Positions 37,262-46,279 are shown, counted from the stretch's first letter. The stretch is DNA of 57,355 nt from PFJX01 sp037442845 (GCA_037442845.1 JBBIPL010000003.1:1-57355), one strand, 5' to 3'. Translations and numbers: made by a program. The notes: generated by a model not told the origin, from the letters alone.

Positions 37262-40057
37262 ATGGAACTCGCCAAATCCTTCGAACCCCACGACATCGAG
37301 AAACGCTGGTACGCCCACTGGGAAGGCGCCGGCTACTTCCGCATGGGCCGGGAGGAGAAGCGACCCTTCTACTGCATCCTGCTGCCGCCGCCCAACGTCA
37401 CCGGCACCCTGCACATGGGCCACGCCTTCCAGCATGGACTCATGGACGCCCTCACCCGCTACCACCGCATGCGCGGCGACAACACACTATGGCAGCCGGG
37501 CACCGACCACGCCGGCATCGCCACCCAGATCGTGGTGGAGCGCCAACTGGACGCGCGCAAGGTGAGCCGCCACGACCTGGGCCGCGAGAAATTCCTGGAG
37601 AAGGTCTGGGAATGGAAGGAGCACTCCGGCTCCACCATCACCCGGCAGATGCGCCGGCTGGGCGCCAGCCCGGACTGGTCGCGGGAACGCTTCACCATGG
37701 ACGAGGGCCTGTCCCGCGCCGTCAGCGAAGTGTTCGTGCGCCTCTACAACGAGGGCCTGATCTATCGCGGCAAGCGCCTGGTGAACTGGGACCCGGTCTT
37801 GCAGACCGCGGTCTCCGACCTGGAAGTGGTGAGCGAGGAGGAGGACGGCTTCATCTGGGAGATCCGCTACCCGCTGGAAGACGGCTCGGGTCATCTCACC
37901 GTCGCCACCACCCGCCCGGAAACCCTGCTGGGCGACACCGCCGTGGCGGTGAACCCGGCCGACGAGCGTTACACCCACCTGATTGGCAAGACGGTGCGCC
38001 TGCCCGTGGCGGAACGCAGCATCCCCATCATCGCCGACGACTATGTCGATCGGGAGTTCGGCACCGGCGTGGTGAAGATCACCCCGGCCCACGACTTCAA
38101 CGACTGGCAGGTGGGGCAGCGCCACAAGCTCGCCGCCATCAACGTCCTCACCCTGGACGCGAAGATGAACGATTTCGCGCCCACCGAGTACCAGGGCCTG
38201 GACCGCTACGTCGCCCGCCAGAAGATTCTCGATGAGTTGCAGGCCAAGGGCCTGCTCGTCTCCGCCAAGCCGCACAAGCTCATGATTCCGCGCGGCGACC
38301 GCACCCACGCGGTGATCGAGCCCATGCTCACCGACCAGTGGTTCATGAGCATGCAAGGCCTGGCCAAACGGGCTCTGGACGTGGTGGACCGGGGCGAGCT
38401 GCGCTTCGTCCCCGAGAACTGGACCACCACCTATCGCCAGTGGCTGGAGAACATCCAGGACTGGTGCGTCTCCCGCCAGCTCTGGTGGGGCCACCGCATC
38501 CCCGCCTGGTACGACGAGGACGGCGGCATCTACGTGGCACGGGACGAGGAGGAAGCGCAAAAGCTGGCCGGCGGCAGGGCCATCCACCGCGACGAGGACG
38601 TGCTCGACACCTGGTTCTCCTCCGCCCTGTGGCCCTTCTCCACCCTGGGCTGGCCCGACGACACCTGGGAGCTGAAGCACTACCTGCCCACCAGCGTGCT
38701 GGTCACCGGCTTTGACATCATCTTCTTCTGGGTGGCGCGCATGGTCATGCTGACCCTGCACTTCACCGGTAAGGCGCCCTTCCGCGACGTATACGTCACC
38801 GGCCTGGTGCGCGACGCCCACGGCAACAAGATGTCCAAGTCCAAGGGCAACGTGCTGGACCCCATCGACCTCATCGACGGCATCCGCCTGGACGATCTGG
38901 TGGCCAAGCGCACCACGGGCCTGATGAACCCCAAGGATGCGCCCAAGATCGAGAAGGCCACGCGCAAGGAATTCCCGGACGGCATCCCCGGCTTCGGCGC
39001 CGACGCCCTGCGCTTCACCTTCGCGTCCCTCGCCACGCACGGCCGCGACATCAAGTTCGACATGGCCCGCTGCGAGGGCTACCGCAACTTCTGCAACAAG
39101 CTGTGGAACGCCAGCCGCTTCGTGCTGATGAATGTGGGGAACGGGGAAACGGGAAACGGGAAACGGGAAATACAAGTGCCTGCCCACGTTTCCCCTGAGC
39201 CGCGAAGCGGCGAGTCCCGTTTCCCTTTTCCCGCGAATCTCACCTTCGTCGACCGCTGGATCCTGGCCCGTCTGGACCAGGCCGTGGCCGAGGTGCGGGC
39301 CGGTTTCGACCAGTATCGTTTCGACATGGCGGCGCGGGCGGTCTACGAGTTCGTCTGGGACGAGTACTGCGACTGGTATCTGGAACTGGCCAAGGTGCAG
39401 ATCGCCCAGGGCGGTGAAGTGGCGGCCAGCACGCGGCACACCCTGTTGTCCGTGCTGGAAACCCTGTTGCGCCTGGCCCATCCCATCATCCCCTTCGTCA
39501 CCGAGGAACTCTGGCAGGCGGTGGCGCCCCTGGCGGGCAAACAGGGCGAAAGCATCATGCTCGCAGCCTATCCGGAGAGCGACCCTTCCCGTGCCGACCC
39601 CGCCGCCCAGGCGGAGATGGCCGAACTCAAGGAACTCGTCAACGCCGTGCGCAACCTGCGCGGCGAGATGAACCTGTCCCCGGCCCAGAAGGTGCCGCTC
39701 TACCTGGAGGGCGATGCCGGCCGCGCGGCAGCCTACGCCCCCTACATCGCCGCCCTCGGTCGCCTGTCCGGAGTGGAGGCGGTGGCCGCCCTGCCCGAGG
39801 GCGACGCGCCCGTTTCCGTGCTGGGCGACTGGCGCGTCATGCTGCACGTGGAAGTCGACCGCGCAGCGGAAAAGGCCCGCCTGGACAAGGAGATCGCCCG
39901 CATGCAAGGGGAGATCGCCAAGGCCGAGGGCAAGCTTGCCAACGCCAGCTTCGTCGACAAGGCGCCCGCCGCGGTGGTGGAGCAGGAGCGCAAGCGCCTC
40001 GCCGATTTCGGCGCCACCCTCGAAAAACTGCGGACGCAGCGGCTGCGGCTGGACTGA
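37262..40057 (+). CDS. valS: valyl-tRNA synthetase with an in-frame repeat insertion
   Basis: The 931-residue class I synthetase begins MELAKSFEPHDIEKRWYAHW. It has the HIGH-type NVTGTLHMGHAF, the editing domain (about 190-330, TRPETLLGDTAVAVNP), KMSKS in HGNKMSKSKGN, the anticodon domain (RFDMAARAVYEFVWDEYCDW) and the C-terminal coiled coil (about 865-931). After ASRFVLMN (residue 624) about 34 residues, VGNGETGNGKREIQ through FPFPA, are encoded by palindrome B. The synthetase sequence then resumes as LTFVDRWILARL. The frame is intact on both sides and all catalytic motifs are present, so the gene is probably functional. Confidence 0.97.
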   Translation: MELAKSFEPHDIEKRWYAHWEGAGYFRMGREEKRPFYCILLPPPNVTGTLHMGHAFQHGLMDALTRYHRMRGDNTLWQPGTDHAGIATQIVVERQLDARKVSRHDLGREKFLEKVWEWKEHSGSTITRQMRRLGASPDWSRERFTMDEGLSRAVSEVFVRLYNEGLIYRGKRLVNWDPVLQTAVSDLEVVSEEEDGFIWEIRYPLEDGSGHLTVATTRPETLLGDTAVAVNPADERYTHLIGKTVRLPVAERSIPIIADDYVDREFGTGVVKITPAHDFNDWQVGQRHKLAAINVLTLDAKMNDFAPTEYQGLDRYVARQKILDELQAKGLLVSAKPHKLMIPRGDRTHAVIEPMLTDQWFMSMQGLAKRALDVVDRGELRFVPENWTTTYRQWLENIQDWCVSRQLWWGHRIPAWYDEDGGIYVARDEEEAQKLAGGRAIHRDEDVLDTWFSSALWPFSTLGWPDDTWELKHYLPTSVLVTGFDIIFFWVARMVMLTLHFTGKAPFRDVYVTGLVRDAHGNKMSKSKGNVLDPIDLIDGIRLDDLVAKRTTGLMNPKDAPKIEKATRKEFPDGIPGFGADALRFTFASLATHGRDIKFDMARCEGYRNFCNKLWNASRFVLMNVGNGETGNGKREIQVPAHVSPEPRSGESRFPFPANLTFVDRWILARLDQAVAEVRAGFDQYRFDMAARAVYEFVWDEYCDWYLELAKVQIAQGGEVAASTRHTLLSVLETLLRLAHPIIPFVTEELWQAVAPLAGKQGESIMLAAYPESDPSRADPAAQAEMAELKELVNAVRNLRGEMNLSPAQKVPLYLEGDAGRAAAYAPYIAALGRLSGVEAVAALPEGDAPVSVLGDWRVMLHVEVDRAAEKARLDKEIARMQGEIAKAEGKLANASFVDKAPAAVVEQERKRLADFGATLEKLRTQRLRLD
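39136..39233 (+). repeat. heptad-repeat palindrome B inside valS (GGGAAAC units)
   Basis: Left arm: GGGGAAC, GGGGAAAC (one extra G), GGGAAAC, GGGAAAC, GGGAAAT (39136-39171). Right arm: GTTTCCC (39188-39194), a small hairpin GCCGC/GAA/GCGGC, then GTTTCCC and TTTTCCC (39219-39232). The unit is the same as in element A, 13 kb away. It lies between the catalytic core and the anticodon-binding domain. Confidence 0.95.
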
Positions 40058-40100
40058 ACGCAGCGGGTAAGACCCCGGCTGATTCTCGGATTTACCCAGT

Positions 40101-40130
40101 CTATTCGTTCATAAGAACATTCGATTAAAC
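40101..40130 (+). promoter_or_regulatory. qmoA upstream region with a short palindrome
   Basis: The 187-nt gap between valS and qmoA contains GTTC-ATAA-GAAC (40107-40118), flanked by ATTCG on both sides, and an AT-rich patch GATTAAAC. This is the likely promoter/operator area of the qmo cluster, but no clear -35/-10 pair can be named. GGAGGCGAACC gives a strong ribosome-binding site for qmoA. Confidence 0.35.
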
Positions 40131-40244
40131 CTGCCTCGCGGGGGGTGGGTCTTTGCGGGTAACATTCGCGCCTATTTGGCCGGGCCGTTTCAGCCTGTCC
40201 GGTCTCGCGGAATTCCTGCAGTCTTCACCCATCGGAGGCGAACC

Positions 40245-41528
40245 ATGACGTCCATCGTTGCGACCAACCAGACCATCCTGGTCGTTGGCGGCGGCATCTC
40301 CGGCATGACGGCGGCGCTCGAAGCGGCCGAAACCGGAAAGCAAGTCGTGCTGGTGGAGAAGAACCCGTACCTGGGCGGCCGCACCGTCCAGCTCTACCGG
40401 TACTTCCCCAAGATGTGCCACCCCACCTGCGGCCTGGAAATCAACCTGCGCCGCCTCAAGGCCAATCCCCGCATCCAGGTGCTGACCCTGGCGGAAGTGA
40501 CCGGCATCACCGGCGGCAAGGGCGCCTACAGCGTCTCCGTCAAGCTGAAGCCGCGCTACGTGAATACGAATTGCACCGCTTGCGGCGAATGCGGCAAGGC
40601 GGTGCAGACCGAGATCGCCGACGCCTTCAACTACAACCTGGGCAAGGTCAAGGCGGCCTACCTGCCGTCCAACATGGCCTATCCCCAGCGTTACGTGATC
40701 GACCCGTCCATCATCGGCACGCCGGATGCCGAGCGCGCCAAGGCCGCCTGCAAGTACGACGCTGTGAACCTGGACGACCGCGAAGAAGTCATCAGCCTGA
40801 ACGCCGGCGCCATCGTCTGGGCCACCGGCTGGCAGCCCTACGACGCTGCCAAGATCGTCTACTACGGCTACGACCGTTTCCCCAACGTCATCTCCAACGT
40901 GGAATTCGAGCGCCTGGCCGATCCGCACGGCCCCACCGGCGGCAGGATCCTGCGTCCGTCCGACGGCAAGGAGGCGAAGAACATCGCCTTCATCCAGTGC
41001 GCCGGCTCGCGCGACGAGAACCACCTGCGCCACTGTTCCCGCTTCTGCTGCATGGGCTCGCTCAAGCAGACCCACTACGTGCAGGAGAAGTACGGCGACG
41101 CCGGCAAATCGACCATCTACTACATCGACATCCGCGCCATCGACCGCTTCGAGGACTTCTACCAGAAGGTGAAGGCCAACCCCAACGTCAGCTTCGTCAA
41201 GTCGAAGGTGGCGCGCATCACCGAGGACAAGGACGGCAACCCGGTCTGCAACGGCGTCGATACCGAGGGCTACGTCCGTTATGCGAATGTGCATGACCTG
41301 GTGGTGCTGGCCCTGGGCATGGAGCCGTCGGTGAAGGGTGTGGAAATCCCCGCCGAGGTAATGTCGGACTCCTCCGGCTTCATCATGGCCGACCCGGCCA
41401 ACGCCGGCATCTTCGGCGCCGGCTGCGCCACCAACGCGCTGGATGTGAACCGCGCCGTGCAAAGCGCCACCGCGGCCGCGCTGCGGGCCATCCAGGTCGT
41501 CAACAAAGTCGCCCGCGCGGAGGCTTGA
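40245..41528 (+). CDS. qmoA: QmoA, HdrA-like flavoprotein of the quinone-interacting oxidoreductase
   Basis: QmoA is the FAD subunit of the complex exchanging electrons between APS reductase and the quinone pool. The 427-residue protein has the FAD motif VVGGGISGMTAALEA (14-28), LGGRTVQL, HPTCGLEINLRRL, a cysteine group NCTACGEC (C110, C113, C116) and CAGSRD...HCSRFCCMGSLKQ with further cysteines. Direction in a sulfur oxidiser would be APS formation from sulfite, with electrons going to quinone. It heads qmoA-qmoB-hdrC-hdrB. Confidence 0.93.
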   Translation: MTSIVATNQTILVVGGGISGMTAALEAAETGKQVVLVEKNPYLGGRTVQLYRYFPKMCHPTCGLEINLRRLKANPRIQVLTLAEVTGITGGKGAYSVSVKLKPRYVNTNCTACGECGKAVQTEIADAFNYNLGKVKAAYLPSNMAYPQRYVIDPSIIGTPDAERAKAACKYDAVNLDDREEVISLNAGAIVWATGWQPYDAAKIVYYGYDRFPNVISNVEFERLADPHGPTGGRILRPSDGKEAKNIAFIQCAGSRDENHLRHCSRFCCMGSLKQTHYVQEKYGDAGKSTIYYIDIRAIDRFEDFYQKVKANPNVSFVKSKVARITEDKDGNPVCNGVDTEGYVRYANVHDLVVLALGMEPSVKGVEIPAEVMSDSSGFIMADPANAGIFGAGCATNALDVNRAVQSATAAALRAIQVVNKVARAEA

Positions 41529-41533
41529 GAAAA

Positions 41534-43789
41534 ATGGCTGATACGAAAACTGCTGCTTATATCTGCAAGGGCTGCGAGATCGGGAGCCGTCTCGATACCG
41601 GCGCCCTCGTCAAGACCGCCACCAAGTCCGGCAAGATGAACCTCGTGCGCGAGCACGACTTCCTCTGCTCCGCCGAAGGCGTGGCGATGATCCAGAACGA
41701 CATCGACAACGAAGGCGTCACCCACGCGGCCATCTGCGCGTGTTCGCGCCGAGCCAAGACCGAGGCGTTCAATTTTCCGACCATCGCCATGAGCCGCGGC
41801 AACCTGCGCGAAGGCGTGATCTGGATCCGTCCCGATACCGAGGAAGCCCGCGAGACCACCCAGGAAATGGCCGAGGACTATGTGCGCATGGCCTGCGCCG
41901 AAGTGAAGGCCATGCAGGTGCCGCCCGGCAACCAGAAGACCGGCACCGTCAAGACCCTGCTGGTGGTGGGCGGCGGCATGTCCGGCATGACCTCCGCCCT
42001 GGAAGCCTCCAAGGCCGGCTACAAGGTGGTCCTGGTCGAGAAGACCGGCGCCCTGGGCGGCTGGGCTTCCAAACTGCACAAGCGCGTGCCCACCCGCGAG
42101 CCGTTCAAGTCTCCCGAGGACAACGGCGTCGCCGACATGGTCGCGCGCATCGAGGCCGACTCCAACATCAAGGTGTATCTCAACGCCAGCATCGCCAAGA
42201 CCGACGGCGCCCCCGGCCGCTTCAAGGTGGAGATCGCCGTGGAGTCCGGCAACGTGGCGCAGGAGGACATCGGCGCCATCGTCCAGGCCACCGGCTTCAG
42301 CCTGTACGACGCCAACAAGCTGCCCGAATTCGGCTACGGCAAGACCCCCAACGTGGTCGATCAGGCCGGCCTGGAGGCCCTGGCCCGCGAGGCCGCCGCC
42401 GCCGGCAAGCCGATCTGCCGGCCCTCCGACGGCCAGCCGGTGAAGTCCGTGGTGTTCGTGCAGTGCGCCGGCCAGCGCGACAGCAGCGGCAAGCACCTGC
42501 AGTACTGCTCCGGCTTCTGCTGCAACACCAGCATCAAGCAGGCCATGTACTTCAAGGACGCCAACCCGGACATCGACGCCGTCGTGCTGTTCACCGACCT
42601 GCGCACTCCCGGCAACGGCGAGGACTTCTACCGCGCCGCCCAGAACAAGGGCGTGATCTTCTCCAAGGGCGTGGTCTCCAGCGTCATCCCCAGCGGCAAT
42701 GCCTGCGCGGTGAAGTTCAAGGACCTGATCCTGAACGAGGACACCGAGGCGCTGGCCGACCTGGTGGTGCTGGCCACCGGCATGGTGCCCAACAGCGGTC
42801 CCGACCTGGATGCCCTGGCCGAGGCCAACCGCCTGGCCGAGGGTGGCGACGAGACCGCCAAGACCCAGGTCGTGGCGATGATGGACCAGTCGGTGCTCAA
42901 CCTGACCTACCGCCAGGGACCGGACATTCCGCAGTTCAAGCACGGCTTCAACGACAGCCACTTCATCTGCTTCCCCTACGAAACCCGCCGTACCGCCATC
43001 TACACGGCCGGCCCGGTGCGCCGTCCGATGGACATCCTACAGGCTCAGGAAGATGCCACCGGCGCCGCCATGAAGGCGATCCAGGCCATGGAAAACGCCG
43101 GTCTGGGCAAGGCCGCGCACCCGCGCGCCGGCGACCTGTCCTTCCCCACCGTGCGTCTGGAAGGCTGCACCCAGTGCAAGCGCTGCACCGTGGAATGCCC
43201 CTTCGGCGCCATCGACGAGGACGAGAAGCGCTTCCCGCTGTTCAACGAGTCGCGTTGCCGCCGCTGCGGTACCTGCATGGGCGCCTGTCCGGTGCGGGTG
43301 ATCTCCTTCGAGAACTACTCGGTGAACACCGTGGGCAGCCAGATCAAGGCCGTGGACGTGCCGGACGAGTTTTCCGAGAAGCCGCGCATCCTCATCCTGG
43401 CCTGCGAGAACGACGCCTACCCGGCGCTCGACATGGCCGGCATGAACCGCCACGAGTACGACCCCTACGTGCGCGTCATCCCGATCCGCTGCCTGGGTTC
43501 GGTGAACACCATCTGGATCACCGACGCGCTCAACGGCGGCTACGACGGCGTCATGCTGATGGGCTGCAAGCACGGCGAGGAATACCAGTGCCACTTCGTC
43601 AAGGGTTCCGAGCTGGGCCGCTACCGCCTGGCTAAGGTGGGCGACACCCTGAAGGGCATGAACCTGGAGATCGAGCGGGTCATGGACCTGGAAGTGGCGA
43701 TTACCGACATCGCCGCCCTGCCGCAGAAGATCAACGACTACGCGGCGCTGATCAAGTCCTTGCCGCCGTCCCCGTTCAAGGGCTTCTAA
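41534..43789 (+). CDS. qmoB: QmoB, HdrA-like flavoprotein with ferredoxin and MvhD/FlpD domains
   Basis: The 751-residue protein has an N-terminal cysteine segment (YICKGCEIG), an HdrA-type FAD domain (LLVVGGGMSGMTSALEA near 140), CAGQRD...YCSGFCC, two [4Fe-4S] motifs (CTQCKRCTVECPFGAID and CRRCGTCMGACP, about 545-585) and a C-terminal MvhD/FlpD domain (IPIRCLGSVNTIWI ... LMGCKHGEEYQCHFVKGSE). This is the standard QmoB architecture. ATG at 41534 is preferred over TTG three codons earlier. Confidence 0.94.
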   Translation: MADTKTAAYICKGCEIGSRLDTGALVKTATKSGKMNLVREHDFLCSAEGVAMIQNDIDNEGVTHAAICACSRRAKTEAFNFPTIAMSRGNLREGVIWIRPDTEEARETTQEMAEDYVRMACAEVKAMQVPPGNQKTGTVKTLLVVGGGMSGMTSALEASKAGYKVVLVEKTGALGGWASKLHKRVPTREPFKSPEDNGVADMVARIEADSNIKVYLNASIAKTDGAPGRFKVEIAVESGNVAQEDIGAIVQATGFSLYDANKLPEFGYGKTPNVVDQAGLEALAREAAAAGKPICRPSDGQPVKSVVFVQCAGQRDSSGKHLQYCSGFCCNTSIKQAMYFKDANPDIDAVVLFTDLRTPGNGEDFYRAAQNKGVIFSKGVVSSVIPSGNACAVKFKDLILNEDTEALADLVVLATGMVPNSGPDLDALAEANRLAEGGDETAKTQVVAMMDQSVLNLTYRQGPDIPQFKHGFNDSHFICFPYETRRTAIYTAGPVRRPMDILQAQEDATGAAMKAIQAMENAGLGKAAHPRAGDLSFPTVRLEGCTQCKRCTVECPFGAIDEDEKRFPLFNESRCRRCGTCMGACPVRVISFENYSVNTVGSQIKAVDVPDEFSEKPRILILACENDAYPALDMAGMNRHEYDPYVRVIPIRCLGSVNTIWITDALNGGYDGVMLMGCKHGEEYQCHFVKGSELGRYRLAKVGDTLKGMNLEIERVMDLEVAITDIAALPQKINDYAALIKSLPPSPFKGF

Positions 43790-43799
43790 GGAGATTGTC

Positions 43800-44438
43800 A
43801 TGAGCGACCTGAATCAAGAGATGGCCGAGCGCTACAAGAACAATTTCCTCAAGGAAATCGAGGAACAGGCCGAGATGGGCGAGTGGGTGAAGATGTGCAT
43901 GCAGTGCGGCCTGTGTTCCGGCTCCTGCCCCACCCACTTCCACTCCGGCTGGGATCATCCGCCGCAGGAGATCTTCATGCTGATTCGCGCCGGCAAGCGC
44001 GAAGAGGTGTTGAACTCCGAGGGCATGTACATGTGCACCTCCTGCTACAACTGCTACGTGCGCTGCCCGCGCAAGGTGCCGGTGACCCACGTCATGCACG
44101 GCATCGCCGAATACGCCTACCGCATCGGCCGCGCGCCCAAGGCGCAGCCCACCCTGCACCTGTCGAAAACCTTCTGGTCCAACGCCACCAAGTACGGCCG
44201 CGTCAACGAAGTGCAGCTCACGCAGAGCCTGTACTTCAAGGACGGCCTCGGCGCCGGCATCAAGAAGGGCCTGGAGATGAAGGACGTCGCCCTGGGCCTG
44301 GTCAAGGCCGGCCGCCTGAATCCCCTGGAAGCGCTGGGCATGGGCCACAAGTGCAAGGACATCAAGGGCATCCACGCCATGCTGGCCAAGGCCGAAGAGC
44401 TGGAAGCCAAAAACAAGGCCGCGCAGGGCAAGGAGTAA
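43800..44438 (+). CDS. hdrC: HdrC-like iron-sulfur subunit (soluble, replaces the N-terminal part of QmoC)
   Basis: The 212-residue protein has two [4Fe-4S] sites: CMQCGLCSGSCP (C33, C36, C39, C43) and CTSCYNCYVRCP (C79, C82, C85, C89). No membrane helix is visible. In classical Qmo systems this domain is fused to a haem b membrane domain as QmoC; here it is free and paired with HdrB. TAAGGAGATTGTC precedes the ATG. Confidence 0.92.
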   Translation: MSDLNQEMAERYKNNFLKEIEEQAEMGEWVKMCMQCGLCSGSCPTHFHSGWDHPPQEIFMLIRAGKREEVLNSEGMYMCTSCYNCYVRCPRKVPVTHVMHGIAEYAYRIGRAPKAQPTLHLSKTFWSNATKYGRVNEVQLTQSLYFKDGLGAGIKKGLEMKDVALGLVKAGRLNPLEALGMGHKCKDIKGIHAMLAKAEELEAKNKAAQGKE

Positions 44439-44444
44439 TCAGAC

Positions 44445-45341
44445 ATGGCACGCAAGGAATACGCTTTCTACCCCGGCTGCTCGTCCCAGAAGGGCGCCTC
44501 GGCCTCCAACTACCTGGTTTCCGTCGAGTCCATGTGCAAGACCCTGGACATCAGGATGACCGAGATCCCGGACTGGAACTGCTGCGGCGCCTCCATCAGC
44601 TACGCCGAATCCGGCGAACTGCCGCGCCACGTGATGAACGCCCGCAACTTCGCCCTGGCCGAGACCAACCTGCCGGGCCAGGACATCGTCGCCACCTGCG
44701 CCGCCTGCTGGCTGGGCGCGCGCGAATCGAAGGAGCGTTTGGAGCACAGTTCCGGCCTCATGGCCGACACGCAGACCGCGCTGAAGGAAGCCGGTTTGCA
44801 GATCAAGGTGATCCCCGAAGTGCGCCACATGGTGGAAGTGCTGATCGAGGACCTGGGCTACGACGAACTGAAGAAGCCGGTGAAGAAGCCCCTGCAGGGC
44901 ATGAAGTTCGCCGGCTACGTCGGCTGCCAGACCAACCGCCCCTTCGGCATCGCCGGCGAGTCCTTCGAGAACCCCATGTATCTCGACAAGCTCATCGAAA
45001 CCGTCGGCGGCGAGGCGGTCAAGTACGACCAGAAGGTCACCTGCTGCGGCGGAGCCCTGGCCTTCTCCGAACCGGAAAAGGCGCAGGGCCAGATCAAGGA
45101 CATCATCGAGGCCGCCTACGACGGCGGCGCCGAGATGATCGTCACCCCCTGCCCGCTGTGCCAGGCCAACGTCGAGGTCTACCAGGGCCAGATCAACAAG
45201 AAGTACGGCACCAAGTTCGACATCCCGGTGCTGTACTACAGTCAGTTGATGACCCTGGCCTACGGCGGCAGCGCCAAGGAAGCCGGGCTGAACGGCAACG
45301 TGGTGCGGGCCAGGAAGCTGGAAGAGTTCGCCGGCAAGTAG
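44445..45341 (+). CDS. hdrB: HdrB-like subunit with CCG domains
   Basis: The 298-residue protein has two CCG domains: GCSSQ ... NCCGASISYAESGE ... ATCAACW (C12, C46, C47, C85, C88), then GCQTNRPFG ... TCCGGALAFSEPEKAQGQ ... TPCPLCQ. These bind the non-cubane [4Fe-4S] clusters of heterodisulfide reductase. Together with HdrC it gives the Qmo complex an Hdr-type output with no obvious membrane anchor. A terminator follows 15 nt after the stop. Confidence 0.92.
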   Translation: MARKEYAFYPGCSSQKGASASNYLVSVESMCKTLDIRMTEIPDWNCCGASISYAESGELPRHVMNARNFALAETNLPGQDIVATCAACWLGARESKERLEHSSGLMADTQTALKEAGLQIKVIPEVRHMVEVLIEDLGYDELKKPVKKPLQGMKFAGYVGCQTNRPFGIAGESFENPMYLDKLIETVGGEAVKYDQKVTCCGGALAFSEPEKAQGQIKDIIEAAYDGGAEMIVTPCPLCQANVEVYQGQINKKYGTKFDIPVLYYSQLMTLAYGGSAKEAGLNGNVVRARKLEEFAGK

Positions 45342-45356
45342 GCCTGCTCTCAAGAA

Positions 45357-45386
45357 CGAAAACAGGGGCCGAGGCCCCTGTTTTCG
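45357..45386 (+). terminator. terminator of the qmo-hdr operon
   Basis: A 14-bp stem (45357-45370 with 45373-45386; in practice 12 bp and a 6-nt loop) has a TTTT in its 3' arm. A/T pairs at its base also allow it to act on the minus strand, against transcription from the toxin-antitoxin remnant. Confidence 0.85.
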
Positions 45387-45443
45387 TGAGTGGCGAATGG
45401 ATTACTTGCAGCCCATCGCAAGGAAATCGGGGACGGGTCCATA

Positions 45444-45596
45444 TTAGGAATGGATGCCTGCGAAGAGCGCGAGGGCGTCGATGTCGGCAAACAGGCTGTC
45501 AAGGAAATACTCGCCGATGCCGGCCTGCCGCGTCTCGTAAAAGGCATAGCCCTCCAGCAGATCGGTTTTCGCCGAACGGGCGATGCGGACCTGCAT
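45444..45596 (-). pseudogene. truncated ParE/RelE-family toxin (50 aa)
   Basis: The frame starts MQVRIARSAKTDLLEGYAFY and continues to DIDALALFAGIHS, the first half of a ParE/RelE toxin of about 95-100 residues. A TAA stops it where the family would continue with the RFP(Y/F)A(I/V)YY strand. No matching downstream half is found. Its ATG overlaps the antitoxin TGA (TGATG), the normal layout for such a pair. The toxin is probably inactive. Confidence 0.75.
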
Positions 45597-45817
45597 CAGC
45601 CCGCCTTGATCCGGACGCGGATGCGTTTCTTGGCCCCGCGCCAGGGCGCGGTCGTTTCTTCGCCGCTGGCAAGGCGTTGCAGGCGTTCTTCCAGTACTTC
45701 ACCGTGCCATGCCGGCGAATCCATCCCACCCGATTGGGCGCCCAGAGAATCCCAAAGCGCTTCCATCAGCTTCAGCTTTTCCGAAACCGGCATTGCCGCG
45801 ATATCGATGGATGTCAT
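45596..45817 (-). CDS. addiction module antitoxin-like protein (RelB-type)
   Basis: The 73-residue protein begins MTSIDIAAMPVSEKLKLMEA, then LWDSLGAQS...SPAWHGEVLEERLQRLASGEE. This matches the short 'putative addiction module component' family paired with ParE/RelE toxins. AAGGAGCTC gives a good ribosome-binding site. It appears intact although the partner is truncated. Confidence 0.8.
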   Translation of the reverse strand: MTSIDIAAMPVSEKLKLMEALWDSLGAQSGGMDSPAWHGEVLEERLQRLASGEETTAPWRGAKKRIRVRIKAG

Positions 45818-46001
45818 GGGTGAGCTCCTTTTGCCATCTGGACGAACATGCTATCAAAAGTCGGCGCTGGCGGGACGGCGCTCGGCCTCGAGCGTCCCCC
45901 CGGGCGCTGCCCGCGTGCGCGTGGGCGAGAAGGTGCCTCGCTTTCTCCCCGTATGTAATCTGGTTGGCCGTCGGCCGCGTGGCCCGGTCCTTCGCTCTAC
46001 A

Positions 46002-46135
46002 AATCTTCACCTTGTGCAAGCGGCGGATGTTGGCATCCCGAGTGGCCAGCCCGAGCCCGTGGGCCCGCGCCGTGGAGATGATGATGCGGCCGGCGGGATT
46101 GCAATGGAGTCCAACTCCAGGAGCGTTCTGGATAA
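46002..46135 (-). pseudogene. remnant of a VapC/PIN-domain toxin C-terminus
   Basis: A minus-strand frame contains NPAGRIIISTARAHGLGLAT followed by RDANIRRLHKV. This matches the last third of PIN toxins (D-P-A-D-R-I-I-x-A-T-A-R-x-H-G-L-x-L-x-T-x-D), with the first conserved Asp lost. No start or N-terminal half and no VapB are present. The flanking frame is unlike any protein. Confidence 0.55.
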
Positions 46136-46255
46136 TCAGTCCCCCGCGTTCAGCGCCTTGATGATTCGACTCGGCTTCCGCCGGCAGTCCGGTACCCGCC
46201 AAACCGCGATGCGCTCGCCATCGAGCTTGTAATAGATCGCGTAGGGAAAGCGCAT
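46136..46255 (-). pseudogene. remnant of a ParE/RelE-family toxin C-terminus
   Basis: Thirty-nine codons read MRFPYAIYYKLDGERIAVWR followed by VPDCRRKPSRIIKALNAGD. The R-F-P-Y-A-I-Y-Y strand and the DCRRxP motif are the C-terminal half of a ParE-type toxin. A stop lies five codons upstream, so the N-terminal half is lost where IS3 sequence begins. It lies upstream of, not after, the truncated toxin at 45444, so it is either another module or a rearranged half. Confidence 0.6.
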
Positions 46256-46279
46256 GGATAGGGCGTCGTATTAACCGAA

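Noticed and set aside
45350..45547. 65-codon minus-strand frame after hdrB
   Set aside because: It overlaps the truncated toxin in another frame, has Ser/Pro/Arg-rich shadow composition and includes the terminator.
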